DNA of 64,000 nucleotides, taken from contig NZ_KB849239.1 in NCBI RefSeq assembly GCF_000368085.1, positions 2,161,359 through 2,225,358 of the forward strand. Reading direction: 5' to 3'. The number at the start of each line of letters is the position of its first letter. The first letter of the stretch is position 1. The notes beneath the pieces were generated by a model. That model made no database searches. It was not told where the DNA came from and saw only the letters and a program-made list of their open reading frames with translations. Both the position numbers and the translations under genes were made by a program. The DNA is from Acinetobacter nosocomialis NIPH 2119. GTDB lineage: Bacteria > Pseudomonadota > Gammaproteobacteria > Pseudomonadales > Moraxellaceae. Of the stretch, positions 1 through 10,882 are shown in pieces.

Positions 1-384
1 AATATTGACTTGCAAACAAATATTAAGTGCAGCTTGATCATCACCACGTTGGTTAGACAAGCGCTCTGCAATAATTAAACGATCTACTCCATGTACCCAG
101 TCAAACTTTTCAGCCAAATGCTTGGTTTTATTACGTTGAACATGTCCAATAAAATGCCATTCAATATCCAAGTCATACAGAGCTTCTATTTTATCCAAAG
201 CTTCTTGTAAATAATTTTCGCCGAATGCTCTTTGTCCCGCTGCATACATTTCACGCAACCTTTCACTCGGATGTGTTTTAGATACGGCTAAAAGTTGCAC
301 AGTTTCAGGCGCACGCTGAGCATGTTCACAAGCAGTTCTGATTTGCTGTAATACGTGCTGCCGCGCATCTTGCAGGTAATTCAT
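1..384 (-). CDS. yggS: YggS/PROSC-family PLP homeostasis protein, partial (3' end beyond window)
   Basis: Reading the minus strand from 384 gives about 128 codons open to the window edge. The product has the YggS/PROSC signature: LLAVSKTHP (the lysine that binds pyridoxal phosphate), FGENYLQEAL and IEWHFIGHVQRNK. The family binds PLP as a single TIM-barrel domain and buffers free PLP and amino-acid/keto-acid balance; no enzymatic reaction is established. The gene is divergent from pilT, the same neighbourhood as in Pseudomonas. An in-frame ATG at 399 is an alternative start; neither has a clear ribosome site. The C-terminal part is outside the window, so its integrity cannot be judged. Confidence 0.9.
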   Translation of the reverse strand, partial: MNYLQDARQHVLQQIRTACEHAQRAPETVQLLAVSKTHPSERLREMYAAGQRAFGENYLQEALDKIEALYDLDIEWHFIGHVQRNKTKHLAEKFDWVHGVDRLIIAERLSNQRGDDQAALNICLQVNI

Positions 385-510
385 TGACAAGGTTCTCATT
401 TTCAAAAAACTTTTTTGCTTTTCACCTAAAGCGAGGTGTTGGTAAGCCTCGGTGAAAGCCGTATATTATTCTACAAAATAATGACATATTTTGATTTACT
501 TGGGGAAATT

Positions 511-1548
511 ATGGATATTACAGAGCTACTCGCCTTCTCTGTGAAAAATGGCGCATCCGATTTGCACTTATCAGCTGGTATGCCACCAATGATTCGTGTC
601 GATGGTGAAGTTCGTCGTATTAACTTGCCAGCCTTAGAACATAAAGATGTCCACCGCCTCGTTTATGACATCATGAATGATAAACAGCGCCGTGACTATG
701 AAGAAAAACTCGAAACTGACTTTTCTTTTGAAGTACCGAATGTTGCGCGTTTCCGTGTAAACGCATTTAACCAAAACCGTGGTGCTGGTGCAGTATTTCG
801 TACCATTCCATCTAAAGTCCTCACCATGGAAGATTTAGGCTTAGGTCAAATCTTTAAAGATATTTGCGACTATCCTCGCGGGATTGTACTGGTCACAGGT
901 CCAACAGGTTCGGGTAAATCAACTACGCTTGCAGCAATGCTCGATTATATTAATGAAAACCGCTATGACCATATTTTAACGGTGGAAGATCCAATCGAAT
1001 TTGTACATCAGTCCAAGAAATGTCTGATTAACCAACGTGAAGTGCATCGTGATACACATGGCTTTAATGAAGCCCTTCGCTCAGCACTACGTGAAGACCC
1101 AGATATTATTTTAGTCGGTGAGATGCGTGACCTTGAAACGATTCGATTAGCACTTACTGCTGCCGAAACAGGTCACTTAGTATTTGGTACGCTTCACACC
1201 ACATCGGCTGCAAAAACCATTGACCGTGTGATTGACGTATTCCCTGCCGAAGAAAAAGACATGGTTCGTGCCATGCTGTCTGAATCTTTACAAGCCGTTA
1301 TTTCACAAACCCTGCTTAAAAAGAATGGTGGTGGTCGTGTTGCGGCACATGAAATTATGATTGGTATTCCGGCTATTCGTAACTTAATTCGTGAAAACAA
1401 AGTCGCACAAATGTATTCAGCTATTCAGACTGGTGCTAACCATGGTATGACAACCCTCGACCAAAGCCTAAAAGGTTTGGTTTCACGTGGTGTAATTAGT
1501 CCACAAACAGCCCGTACAGCGGCGAAACAGCCTGAATCATTCCTATAA
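511..1548 (+). CDS. pilT: Type IV pilus retraction ATPase PilT
   Basis: Hexameric cytoplasmic motor that powers pilus retraction for twitching motility and DNA uptake. The 345-residue product has the family's usual length. Visible motifs are Walker A GPTGSGKS at about 130-137, an acidic Asp-box region around VEDPIEFVH, Walker B DIILVGE at about 198-204, the His-box GHLVFGTLHT, and the PilT-specific AIRNLIRE at about 288-295, which is needed for retraction. I chose the ATG at 511 because GGGGA lies just upstream and homologues begin MDITELL; a longer open frame reaches back to 436. pilU follows after 27 bases, probably in one transcript. Confidence 0.97.
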   Translation: MDITELLAFSVKNGASDLHLSAGMPPMIRVDGEVRRINLPALEHKDVHRLVYDIMNDKQRRDYEEKLETDFSFEVPNVARFRVNAFNQNRGAGAVFRTIPSKVLTMEDLGLGQIFKDICDYPRGIVLVTGPTGSGKSTTLAAMLDYINENRYDHILTVEDPIEFVHQSKKCLINQREVHRDTHGFNEALRSALREDPDIILVGEMRDLETIRLALTAAETGHLVFGTLHTTSAAKTIDRVIDVFPAEEKDMVRAMLSESLQAVISQTLLKKNGGGRVAAHEIMIGIPAIRNLIRENKVAQMYSAIQTGANHGMTTLDQSLKGLVSRGVISPQTARTAAKQPESFL

Positions 1549-1575
1549 AAACAATAAAATAGCGAGAGTACAATT

Positions 1576-2694
1576 ATGGATTTTAATGACTTGCTCAATC
1601 TGATGGTTGAAAAAAAATCATCCGATCTGTTTATTACAGATGGTGTTGCACCATCAATGAAGATTAATGGGCAAATTGTTCCAATTTCAAAAAATAGCCT
1701 TTCAGGTGAAGTAATTGGTCAACTCTTACATTCCATCATGAGTGAAAAACAGCGTAAAGAATTTGCAGAGACTCGTGAATGTAACTTTGCCATCATGAAC
1801 CGCGATAAAACGGCGCGTTTTCGTGTCAGTGCTTTTCAGCAACGTGACATGCCGGGTATGGTACTACGTCGAATTGAAACGAAAATTCCTTCAATTGATG
1901 ACTTACAGTTGCCGACTGTGCTTAAAGATTTATCGATGACCAAACGCGGCATTATTATTTTCGTAGGTGCAACAGGTACAGGTAAATCGACTTCATTGGC
2001 TTCAATGATCAGCCATCGTAACCATAACTCTAAAGGCCATATCATTACCATTGAGGACCCGATTGAGTTTATTCACGAACATGCGGGCTGCATTATTACT
2101 CAACGTGAAGTCGGTATTGATACGGACTCATTCGAAATTGCGTTAAAAAACACGTTACGACAAGCGCCAGATGTGATCTTAATTGGTGAAATCCGCTCTC
2201 GTGAAGTCATGGACTACGCAATTGGCTTTGCTGAAACAGGACACCTTGTATTAGCTACAATGCATGCCAACAATGCCAACCAAGCACTCGACCGTATTAT
2301 TCACTTCTTTGAAAGTGACCGTCATAGCCAGCTCTACATGGACTTGTCTCTTAACTTAAAAGCCATGATTGCACAACAGCTTATTCCAACACCAGATGGT
2401 AATTCACGCCGTGCAGCGATTGAGATCTTAATTAACTCACCATTAATTTCAGACTATATCCGTAAAGGTGAAATTCATGAAATTAAGGACTTGATGAAAC
2501 GCTCACGTGAGCTTGGTATGCAGACCTTTGACCAAGCTTTATTCGACTTATACAAAGCCGGCCAAATTACTTATAAAGATGCGCTTAAACATGCCGACTC
2601 ACCAAACGATTTACGTTTAACGATTAAACTTGCAAATGAAGGTCCTGATCAAATAACAGACGAAAAACAGCATTTAACTTTTGATCGTCAGTAA
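1576..2694 (+). CDS. pilU: Type IV pilus ATPase PilU (PilT-like)
   Basis: PilT paralogue that assists retraction under load and depends on PilT for most functions. The 372-residue protein has Walker A GATGTGKST at about 131, Walker B VILIGEIRS and the His-box GHLVLATMHANN. The AIRNLIRE element of PilT is replaced here by LISDYIRKGE, and the C-terminal tail is longer, both typical of PilU. AGCGAGAG precedes the ATG. It sits directly after pilT and ends just before a strong hairpin terminator that it shares with the convergent fur gene. Confidence 0.96.
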   Translation: MDFNDLLNLMVEKKSSDLFITDGVAPSMKINGQIVPISKNSLSGEVIGQLLHSIMSEKQRKEFAETRECNFAIMNRDKTARFRVSAFQQRDMPGMVLRRIETKIPSIDDLQLPTVLKDLSMTKRGIIIFVGATGTGKSTSLASMISHRNHNSKGHIITIEDPIEFIHEHAGCIITQREVGIDTDSFEIALKNTLRQAPDVILIGEIRSREVMDYAIGFAETGHLVLATMHANNANQALDRIIHFFESDRHSQLYMDLSLNLKAMIAQQLIPTPDGNSRRAAIEILINSPLISDYIRKGEIHEIKDLMKRSRELGMQTFDQALFDLYKAGQITYKDALKHADSPNDLRLTIKLANEGPDQITDEKQHLTFDRQ

Positions 2695-2703
2695 TTTCTT
2701 CAT

Positions 2704-2739
2704 AAAAAAAGGAAGGTTAAACGTAACCTTCCTTTTTTA
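2704..2739. terminator. Bidirectional terminator between pilU and fur
   Basis: A-tract, stem GGAAGGTTA / TAACCTTCC with a short loop, then a T-tract. The symmetrical A and T runs allow it to end both pilU (plus) and fur (minus). Confidence 0.85.
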
Positions 2740-2763
2740 TTTGTTTTCTTTGTGTGAAAACGA

Positions 2764-3201
2764 TTATTTCTTGCGCAATGCATCCTGACATTCAGGTTCA
2801 TTACAGTAACCATAGAGATTTAATGAGTGACCCGTTAAGGTAAACCCATGTTGTTCTGCTACAGAATGCTGTTCTTTCTCGATAACATCATTAGTAAATT
2901 CAATAACTTTATTGCAGTTTTGGCAAACCAAGTGATCATGGTGGTCTTCTTGCATAATTTCGAAAACAGAATGATTATTTTCAAAATGATGACGTTGAAT
3001 AATACCCGCAGCTTCAAATTGTGTTAACACACGGTAAACTGTCGCAAGTCCGACATCTTCCCCTTGCTCTAACAAAGTCTTGTAAATATCTTCAGCGCTA
3101 AGATGATGTTGTTTTGAATTTTCTAATAATTCCAAAATCTTAATTCGTGGAAGGGTAACTTTAAGTCCAGCTTTGCGCAAATCTTGATTGGAAATAGGCA
3201 T
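2764..3201 (-). CDS. fur: Ferric uptake regulator Fur
   Basis: Fe(II)-dependent dimeric repressor of iron acquisition genes. The 145-residue product starts MPISNQDLRKAGLKVTLPR, collinear with E. coli Fur. The N-terminal winged helix covers about 1-80 (recognition helix near ATVYRVL). The dimerisation domain holds the HHDH metal site at about 87-90, structural cysteines C93/C96 (CQNC) and a second pair C133/C138. The start at 3201 is preferred over the 9-codon longer frame because of alignment to the family. It is divergent from bamE, as in Pseudomonas. No convincing Fur box was recognised in the intergenic region by eye, so autoregulation is not shown. Confidence 0.96.
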   Translation of the reverse strand: MPISNQDLRKAGLKVTLPRIKILELLENSKQHHLSAEDIYKTLLEQGEDVGLATVYRVLTQFEAAGIIQRHHFENNHSVFEIMQEDHHDHLVCQNCNKVIEFTNDVIEKEQHSVAEQHGFTLTGHSLNLYGYCNEPECQDALRKK

Positions 3202-3312
3202 GAAAAAAGGTCTCTCAACAAATCTCAAGTTGGAATAGGCAATAGAATTTATATGAAGTATGATCTATCCTTTGATCAAATGCATCATAATTTATTGGGA
3301 TAGTGTAGCAAA

Positions 3313-3711
3313 ATGCAAAAACTCGTGCTGACGTTATTCGTCACTTCACTCCTAGCTGGTTGTTCAATCTTTGGTGTATATAAGGTTGATATTCCTCAAG
3401 GGACTCCATTGACTAAAGCTCAAGCCTCTCAAGTACAGGTCGGCATGAATTTCCAGCAAGTGCGCTTTTTGCTTGGTAGCCCAACAGTGACTGATCCCCT
3501 CAATCCACAACGTTGGGACTATATCTACAACTATATCCCGGGAACATATGCTAAAAAAGCGAAAATCCCCGCAGCACATGGTCAGCATTTAAAAATTTAC
3601 TTTGATGGAACTGGAACTGTAACTAAAATTGAAGGTTTAGAGACTATTCCAGAATCGCAACCAGGTTTACCTGCTTCTAAAGAAGCAATTTTAACTGCCC
3701 CACCACTATAA
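3313..3711 (+). CDS. bamE: Outer membrane assembly lipoprotein BamE (SmpA/OmlA)
   Basis: Lipoprotein subunit of the BAM complex that inserts beta-barrel proteins in the outer membrane. The 132-residue precursor has a short signal peptide and lipobox LLAGC with the acylated cysteine at 17. The SmpA/OmlA fold follows, with VQVGMNFQQVRFLLGSPTVTDP and the RWDYIY segment typical of BamE. It stands divergent from fur and convergent with rnfH, and its transcript ends at the hairpin at 3732-3764. Confidence 0.94.
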   Translation: MQKLVLTLFVTSLLAGCSIFGVYKVDIPQGTPLTKAQASQVQVGMNFQQVRFLLGSPTVTDPLNPQRWDYIYNYIPGTYAKKAKIPAAHGQHLKIYFDGTGTVTKIEGLETIPESQPGLPASKEAILTAPPL

Positions 3712-3731
3712 TCGTTTTTTCTAATAAAAAG

Positions 3732-3764
3732 AAACCCCTCAAGTGAAAAAACTTGAGGGGTTTT
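3732..3764. terminator. Bidirectional terminator between bamE and rnfH
   Basis: Stem AAACCCCTCAAGT / ACTTGAGGGGTTT with a six-base A-rich loop, A-rich on the left and T-rich on the right. It can serve both convergent genes. Confidence 0.88.
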
Positions 3765-3766
3765 GC

Positions 3767-4090
3767 TTATTGAGCTGATTGCTTAAAGCGATTGCCTTTA
3801 ATGTATCTGCCTACAGGGTTCTTCGCGGCACGTTTTCTACGAATATCTTTTGGATTAATCGTTAAAGGTCTATAAACCTCAACTCGATCACCTGCATGTA
3901 GTACGGCATCAGCTTCTACTTTTACTCCAAAAACGCCGAGCTGAAGTGGTTCAGGCAAGTCAACTTGACTTGATAAACCACTGACTTGAACTGCCTGTGA
4001 AGCAGTCATTCCCTCTTCAAATGGAACAGAGATTAGAAACTGTTGCTCTGGCGCTGCAAACGCAACCCAAACTTGTTGAATGCGTTCCAT
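3767..4090 (-). CDS. rnfH: RnfH family protein (UPF0125)
   Basis: Small ubiquitin-like-fold protein of 107 residues starting MERIQQVWVAFAAPEQQF. The family is widespread next to bamE and ratA, but its molecular role is unclear. Recognisable segments are the EGMTASQAVQVSGL helix, LGVFGVKVEADAVLHAGDRVEVYRPL, and the C-terminal DPKDIRRKRA-type motif (here NPKDIRRKRAAK). Its ATG overlaps the last base of the upstream transporter stop codon (TAATG), implying translational coupling. In many gammaproteobacteria the upstream neighbour is ratA, which is absent here. Confidence 0.9.
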   Translation of the reverse strand: MERIQQVWVAFAAPEQQFLISVPFEEGMTASQAVQVSGLSSQVDLPEPLQLGVFGVKVEADAVLHAGDRVEVYRPLTINPKDIRRKRAAKNPVGRYIKGNRFKQSAQ

Positions 4091-5172
4091 TAGATACTTT
4101 GCCCAATTACAGCAATCATTGCCACAATAATTGAAAGTGGCAACACAATACGTACAGCAATACGCCATAGGTTATAAAAAAGCTCATTGCTAAAATTCAT
4201 CGATTTACGTAAGTGACTAATTTTCATAATCCAACCTGCAAAAATTGCATAGATCAAACTAATGAGTAAGCCCCAAAGCATAAGAATCAGCGTAAATAAG
4301 TTATGAAGTTCAGGCACAGCCCAAACTGCAATCGCAACAATAAGAATCACCCATTGTAAAACAGGCATAAGCTGACGCTGAGCAAGTTGTTCTCTTGCTA
4401 ACTGCACAAATAATGCTGATGTCATCACGCCAGTAAATATCCACGTAAGGACGGGTAATTGAGCTTGAAGCGAGAAGAAACCAAAAGCAATTACAGCAAT
4501 GAGCTGAGCCAACCAAATTGGAAGAACAGTTTTAGTTGCACCTTCTTGAGTCTGAACAGTACCAACACTATTTTGCCAGTAAAGTCCTAAACCTAACCCG
4601 CTCGCTACAAGTGCAAGTACGGTTGCATTACCCCACTCTTTAAACTCTACATTAGTCCAATGCCAAGGCTGTAACGTGGTACCCATCATATTTGCCAACA
4701 CAATAGAAGCGATTACCCCTATGGTCATTAACAAAACAAGAATTTGACGAGGAATAAATGATAAGACCAAGGCAGCAACTGCAAGGCCCGCAAAAATGAT
4801 TTGACCGGAAACGCCTGGGGCAAACTGCGCAACTAATATATTGCTTGCAGTACTCAGCACATTACCCGCCAAGAAAGGAATAAAAACAACAGCAAGCCAG
4901 CCAACCACGCGCCATTTAGGTGAACTATCTGCTTCACGAGTTAAACTCGATAACGCATTTAAAGCGGTTGTTTTAGATCGTTTTGCTAAAGCAATTTCCA
5001 AATAACAAACTGGTAATGCCAATAACAACATTGTGCCAAACCACAATAACCAGAAATCGAGCTGACGATCAATCTGGATGCCCATGGTTGGTGCCAAAGT
5101 GGCCATGATGACAAAAGATAAGCAAAACGCCATAAGAGGCGATAACCAACGTGACATAGGTATGTCCTGCAT
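4090..5172 (-). CDS. Putative sodium:neurotransmitter-symporter-like (NSS/SNF) membrane protein
   Basis: Integral membrane protein of about 360 residues with roughly ten hydrophobic segments. The stretch LLALPVCYLEIALAKRSKTTALNAL followed by WRVVGWLAVVFIPFLAGN resembles TM2-TM3 of bacterial NSS transporters (usual pattern PxxxxExxLGR, then W-x-x-V-G-x-L). The usual TM1 sodium/substrate motif is poorly conserved and the protein is shorter than typical members (about 440-500), so transport function and substrate are unknown. The start at 5172 is chosen for AAGGA seven bases upstream. It overlaps rnfH by one base and lies downstream of the bacteriohemerythrin terminator. Confidence 0.65.
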   Translation of the reverse strand: MQDIPMSRWLSPLMAFCLSFVIMATLAPTMGIQIDRQLDFWLLWFGTMLLLALPVCYLEIALAKRSKTTALNALSSLTREADSSPKWRVVGWLAVVFIPFLAGNVLSTASNILVAQFAPGVSGQIIFAGLAVAALVLSFIPRQILVLLMTIGVIASIVLANMMGTTLQPWHWTNVEFKEWGNATVLALVASGLGLGLYWQNSVGTVQTQEGATKTVLPIWLAQLIAVIAFGFFSLQAQLPVLTWIFTGVMTSALFVQLAREQLAQRQLMPVLQWVILIVAIAVWAVPELHNLFTLILMLWGLLISLIYAIFAGWIMKISHLRKSMNFSNELFYNLWRIAVRIVLPLSIIVAMIAVIGQSI

Positions 5173-5241
5173 TATGCATTCCTTGAAAAAGTCTTTAGAT
5201 ATTTTGCCCGTCTCATGCATGAAAATCAAAGTCTGCACAAT

Positions 5242-5273
5242 AAAAAAAGCAAACCACCGAAACGATAGTTTGC
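5242..5273 (-). terminator. Terminator of the bacteriohemerythrin gene
   Basis: On the minus strand GCAAAC pairs with GTTTGC, with further pairing inside, and the stem is followed by seven T residues. Confidence 0.75.
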
Positions 5274-5309
5274 CGCGCTAACTGTATATTAGAGTTTTTC
5301 GAGTTAAAT

Positions 5310-5765
5310 TTATGAGAAAAAACGGGCGAACCAGTTCTTTCCTTTCTTCTTTTCTTTTTCTCTAATAATCCCCATCATATTTTCTTTTACTGCCCCTACA
5401 TAATCAGCATCATCATGTTGAATATGATTAATTAACCATTTAGCCAAAATTTCTTGTAATTCAGCTTCTATAGTATGCCCCATTTCAAAACGCTCACGAT
5501 ATAACTCTATTTTTTTAATAAACAAATCATGTACGCGTTTATGAGGTATTCTATATTTATAATCAGCTTCTTCTTGCAAACTTTCTTCAAAGGTAAAATG
5601 TGACTGTGTATAATCGATAATATTGTCTAAAACATCTTTAATACGACGTCTATCTTCATCATCTTTTACATCATCAATCTCATTAATATAATCGAGTATT
5701 CGTTTATGTTGCTCATCAATAACATCAATACCCGTATTATATTCTGAAGCCCATTTCATTTTCAT
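5310..5765 (-). CDS. Bacteriohemerythrin
   Basis: Single-domain hemerythrin of 151 residues; the family binds O2 reversibly at a non-heme diiron centre. All ligands can be placed: H20, H56 with E60 (HxxxE), H75 with H79 (HxxxH) and H114 with D119 (HxxxxD). A basic, aromatic tail (about 136-151, KEKKKGKNWFARFFS) extends beyond the domain and could contact membrane or partner; this is inference. It is a single gene with its own terminator, followed by an AT-rich spacer. Likely roles are oxygen storage or delivery, or oxygen/NO sensing; the sequence does not decide between them. Confidence 0.92.
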   Translation of the reverse strand: MKMKWASEYNTGIDVIDEQHKRILDYINEIDDVKDDEDRRRIKDVLDNIIDYTQSHFTFEESLQEEADYKYRIPHKRVHDLFIKKIELYRERFEMGHTIEAELQEILAKWLINHIQHDDADYVGAVKENMMGIIREKEKKKGKNWFARFFS

Positions 5766-5926
5766 ACACCACCCCCAATGATGTTCAATGACTGTTGCAT
5801 AAAACGCATCTTATCTTTAAAGGGTATAAATAAAAACAAACCTATTTTGTCGGCTTTATATAAATAAAAATAAATAATTAATTAAGTTTTTGATTTATAA
5901 AATATTTAATAATATTAACCAACTAA

Positions 5927-5964
5927 AACAATAAAGTATTTTTTAAACAAAATACTTTATTGTT
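5927..5964 (-). terminator. AT-rich hairpin, probable terminator of the glutamine amidotransferase gene
   Basis: Perfect 14-bp inverted repeat (5927-5940 and 5951-5964) with a 10-base loop. On the minus strand it is followed by TTTTAG. It lies in the AT-rich spacer 5766-6017, where no gene was found. Confidence 0.65.
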
Positions 5965-6017
5965 AATTAAGTGAAATATATATTAGTCAAGCAATTACAT
6001 TTATTTTTACTAAAAAT

Positions 6018-6866
6018 TTAATATTGATCTGCACGAGTAATACGTTTAAGTTCAGGATTTTTTTCTTCACGTATTAATCTTTCAACATGTGTTATTGCTT
6101 TTTTTATAGGCTGGCCATGTTGAAATAAAATCATTTCACCAGGTTGATATGCTGTCCAAGTCTCATTATGTGTTAAAGGCTCAGTAGTTATTACTGCAAC
6201 TCGATCTTCAGGAGTCGTTACTTGACTAAAATCGACTTCGACATCTAAATCGATTAAATGCGCATTATTAAATGGATATTCACGAACGAGCCAATGCAAT
6301 TTAGTAATTGCATAACTAAATAAAGCTTTGCCATTAGATAAACAGAAATTAAATGTGCCATATTCTGCAATTTGTGGAGAAATTTTCTCTAGCACTTCAA
6401 ATATCTGTTCAAGACTTGGTTCTTCATAGCCAAATACTTCTACAAGCTGGTCTAATAAATAACAAAATGCTCTTTCACTATCAGTATTTCCTACTGGTGT
6501 AAAACGCCCACTCAAGGGTGGATTAAAATCATGTAAATCGCCATTATGAGCAAAAATCCAGTGACGTCCCCATAGCTCACGAATAAAAGGATGTGAGTTC
6601 TCAAGTGTAATTTTGCCTTGGGTTGCCTTACGAATATGCGCGATTACATTACGTGATTTGATAGGATAATTACGTATAAGATCAGCAATTGGTGATTCAA
6701 CTGCAGACTGGTTGTCTACAAATAATCGGCATGCCTTGTCTTCAAAAAAGGCTATACCAAAACCATCACTATGGTCAGAGGTAATTCCTGCGCGCTGTGA
6801 AAAACCACGGAAAGAAAAAGTGATATCCGTTGGTGTTGCACAATTCATTCCTAATAGCTGGCACAT
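6018..6866 (-). CDS. Class II glutamine amidotransferase (YafJ-like)
   Basis: Ntn-type GATase domain protein of 282 residues. After removal of Met1 the N-terminal Cys2 of MCQLLGMN is the nucleophile expected to release ammonia from glutamine. Further family features are the FAHNGDLHDF loop, the NTDSERAFCYLL motif, and TTEPLTHNETW near the C-terminus. There is no separate synthase domain, so the acceptor of ammonia is unknown, as for other YafJ proteins. It appears monocistronic, with an AT-rich hairpin downstream. Confidence 0.88.
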   Translation of the reverse strand: MCQLLGMNCATPTDITFSFRGFSQRAGITSDHSDGFGIAFFEDKACRLFVDNQSAVESPIADLIRNYPIKSRNVIAHIRKATQGKITLENSHPFIRELWGRHWIFAHNGDLHDFNPPLSGRFTPVGNTDSERAFCYLLDQLVEVFGYEEPSLEQIFEVLEKISPQIAEYGTFNFCLSNGKALFSYAITKLHWLVREYPFNNAHLIDLDVEVDFSQVTTPEDRVAVITTEPLTHNETWTAYQPGEMILFQHGQPIKKAITHVERLIREEKNPELKRITRADQY

Positions 6867-6974
6867 ATTGTTTTAAACTTTTCGCTTCATTACCTCATAC
6901 ATACTATTGTGCATGAGAGTAAAATAGCTTGTAAATCCCAATATGCGCTCGCTATTACAAAATATAAGATATCT

Positions 6975-7757
6975 TTATCGCTGAGCCATTTTGTTCATTA
7001 CAAAAGAAGTTGCGATTTTATTCACTTCCAAAAATACAAAATAGTCGAGACAGTTAAATTCAGCATCAAAAAAGGCATCTTTAGATAGTTTAGACTGCAT
7101 ACTCAAATACATTTGAAACAGTTTTGGCATGCGCTCATCTTGAGGAAAGCTAAACTCAGGATATTCAGGTTCATAAATTTTTTTAGAACGAATATCGATG
7201 GTTTTACTGTCTGGTAATTGCTGAATCTGACGGTGCGTATAGTACGCTCTGGCCAAGTTATCTTGCAGATGAATACTGACACAGCCCATTAAATATTTAG
7301 CGCGCATTGACCACAACACTTTAGGTGCAAGATTCAACCATAATGTTGAAAGGGCCTTTCCATTACGGAAACGTGGATGTACACAGGTACGCCCTATTTC
7401 TAATACATTTGGCAAATGTGATAAGTGGGGAACAATATCAAATTCATGAGCACTATAGCTTTGTGCAATTTCATGGCCCTGAAAGAGTTTGAGGCGTGTA
7501 TAAGCTACAATCTCTCCCGTCCATTTCTCACGTAATACTGCATGCTCACAGCTAAAGTCGTAAATATCTTGATCTAAGTTATCTTCAAAATGAATACCGA
7601 ATTGTTTACTAAATTGTTGTGCACGAAACCGTTGTACATCTTGTAATTCTTTTAAATTATCAACCCATTCAAAGCGAAATTGTGTTTGATTCGTAGCCTT
7701 ATGGCGATTTAGAGGTAAAGTCCACGTTTGGCGATATTGATTAAATTTTTCCAGCAT
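6975..7757 (-). CDS. olsB: GNAT-fold N-acyltransferase, OlsB-like (ornithine lipid synthesis)
   Basis: Resembles OlsB, which transfers a 3-hydroxyacyl group from acyl-ACP to ornithine to form lyso-ornithine lipid, the first step of this phosphate-free membrane lipid. The 260-residue product matches the Acetyltransf_5 (PF13444) pattern: GEIVAYTRL, then VLEIGRTCVHPRFRNGKALSTLW, then LMGCVSIHL. The ATG at 7757 is preferred because AGGAG lies seven bases upstream; a GTG seven codons earlier lacks a site. No olsA-type second acyltransferase is adjacent, though a PlsC-family protein lies at 14015. The symbol is assigned by pattern recognition only. Confidence 0.72.
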   Translation of the reverse strand: MLEKFNQYRQTWTLPLNRHKATNQTQFRFEWVDNLKELQDVQRFRAQQFSKQFGIHFEDNLDQDIYDFSCEHAVLREKWTGEIVAYTRLKLFQGHEIAQSYSAHEFDIVPHLSHLPNVLEIGRTCVHPRFRNGKALSTLWLNLAPKVLWSMRAKYLMGCVSIHLQDNLARAYYTHRQIQQLPDSKTIDIRSKKIYEPEYPEFSFPQDERMPKLFQMYLSMQSKLSKDAFFDAEFNCLDYFVFLEVNKIATSFVMNKMAQR

Positions 7758-7831
7758 AATGAACGCTCCTAGTGACACCCCCTACACTAGTCAAAGCTCA
7801 TGACAAAAAAATGACTAAAATTAAATGGCAT

Positions 7832-7860
7832 AAAAAAAGACCACTTAGCGTGATCTTTTA
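7832..7860 (-). terminator. Terminator of the algC-argB operon
   Basis: On the minus strand AAAGATCAC pairs with GTGGTCTTT (one G-U pair) across a GCTAA loop, followed by a T-run. Confidence 0.75.
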
Positions 7861-7875
7861 ATGAAAATAATAATA

Positions 7876-10217
<2,342 letters not shown>

Positions 10218-10351
10218 AGCGTATCTTCTATTTAAAGATCAATCTGATCTATCGCAAAAATATAGAGTATTCAAAAAGGTATTTGCTAAAAAAGTTAAAA
10301 GAGTATGAGTAAAGCGTGTTGTAATATAATTCATTGTAACATTCAAGGTAT

Positions 10352-10385
10352 AAAAAGAAACACCTGTAAAACAGGCGTTTCTTTT
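10352..10385 (-). terminator. Terminator of the rep-dut unit
   Basis: Stem AAAAGAAACxCCTGT / ACAGGxGTTTCTTTT with a three-base loop, ending in a T-rich tract on the minus strand. It separates dut from algC, so algC-argB must have its own promoter in 10218-10350. Confidence 0.8.
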
Positions 10386-10405
10386 CATTATTTTTTATAA
10401 GTTAA

Positions 10406-10858
10406 TTATTGTTTACCAGTGTGACCAAAGCCACCAGCACCGCGTAAAGTTTCTTCAAATTCCTCTACTTGTTCAAACTCAGCCTGAACAACTGGGACTA
10501 AAACATATTGTGCTAAACGTTCACCTGGTTCTAAACGGAATGCGGTTTGACCACGGTTCCAAACTGAAACCATCAATTCGCCTTGATAGTCTGAGTCAAT
10601 TAATCCGACCAGGTTACCCAGAACAATACCGTGTTTATGGCCTAAACCTGAACGCGGTAAAATTAAACCAGCAAAATTCACATCATGAATATAAATTGCC
10701 ATACCTGTTTTAACTAATACAGTTTGGCCTGGTTCAATATCAATTGCTTCATCTAAACAGGCACGTAAATCTAAACCTGCTGATCCTGCTGTTGCATACG
10801 AAGGTAAAGGCCATTCTTTACCTAAACGTGGATCGAGCAATTTAACTTGAACTTTCAT
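10406..10858 (-). CDS. dut: Deoxyuridine 5'-triphosphate nucleotidohydrolase (dUTPase)
   Basis: Trimeric dUTPase that converts dUTP to dUMP, keeping uracil out of DNA and feeding dTMP synthesis. The 150-residue protein shows the five motifs: [53 protein letters not shown], and the glycine-rich C-terminal [11 protein letters not shown] that closes over the active site. It lies 24 bases after rep. The dut-algC-argB order matches Pseudomonas, although a terminator separates dut from algC here. Confidence 0.96.
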   Translation of the reverse strand: MKVQVKLLDPRLGKEWPLPSYATAGSAGLDLRACLDEAIDIEPGQTVLVKTGMAIYIHDVNFAGLILPRSGLGHKHGIVLGNLVGLIDSDYQGELMVSVWNRGQTAFRLEPGERLAQYVLVPVVQAEFEQVEEFEETLRGAGGFGHTGKQ

Positions 10859-10882
10859 GGGATTTCCTAAAAATTAAAAAAA

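Noticed and set aside
3202..3312. Possible Fur box in the fur-bamE spacer
   Set aside because: AT-rich, with TGATCAAA-type words, but no 19-bp Fur pattern could be aligned.
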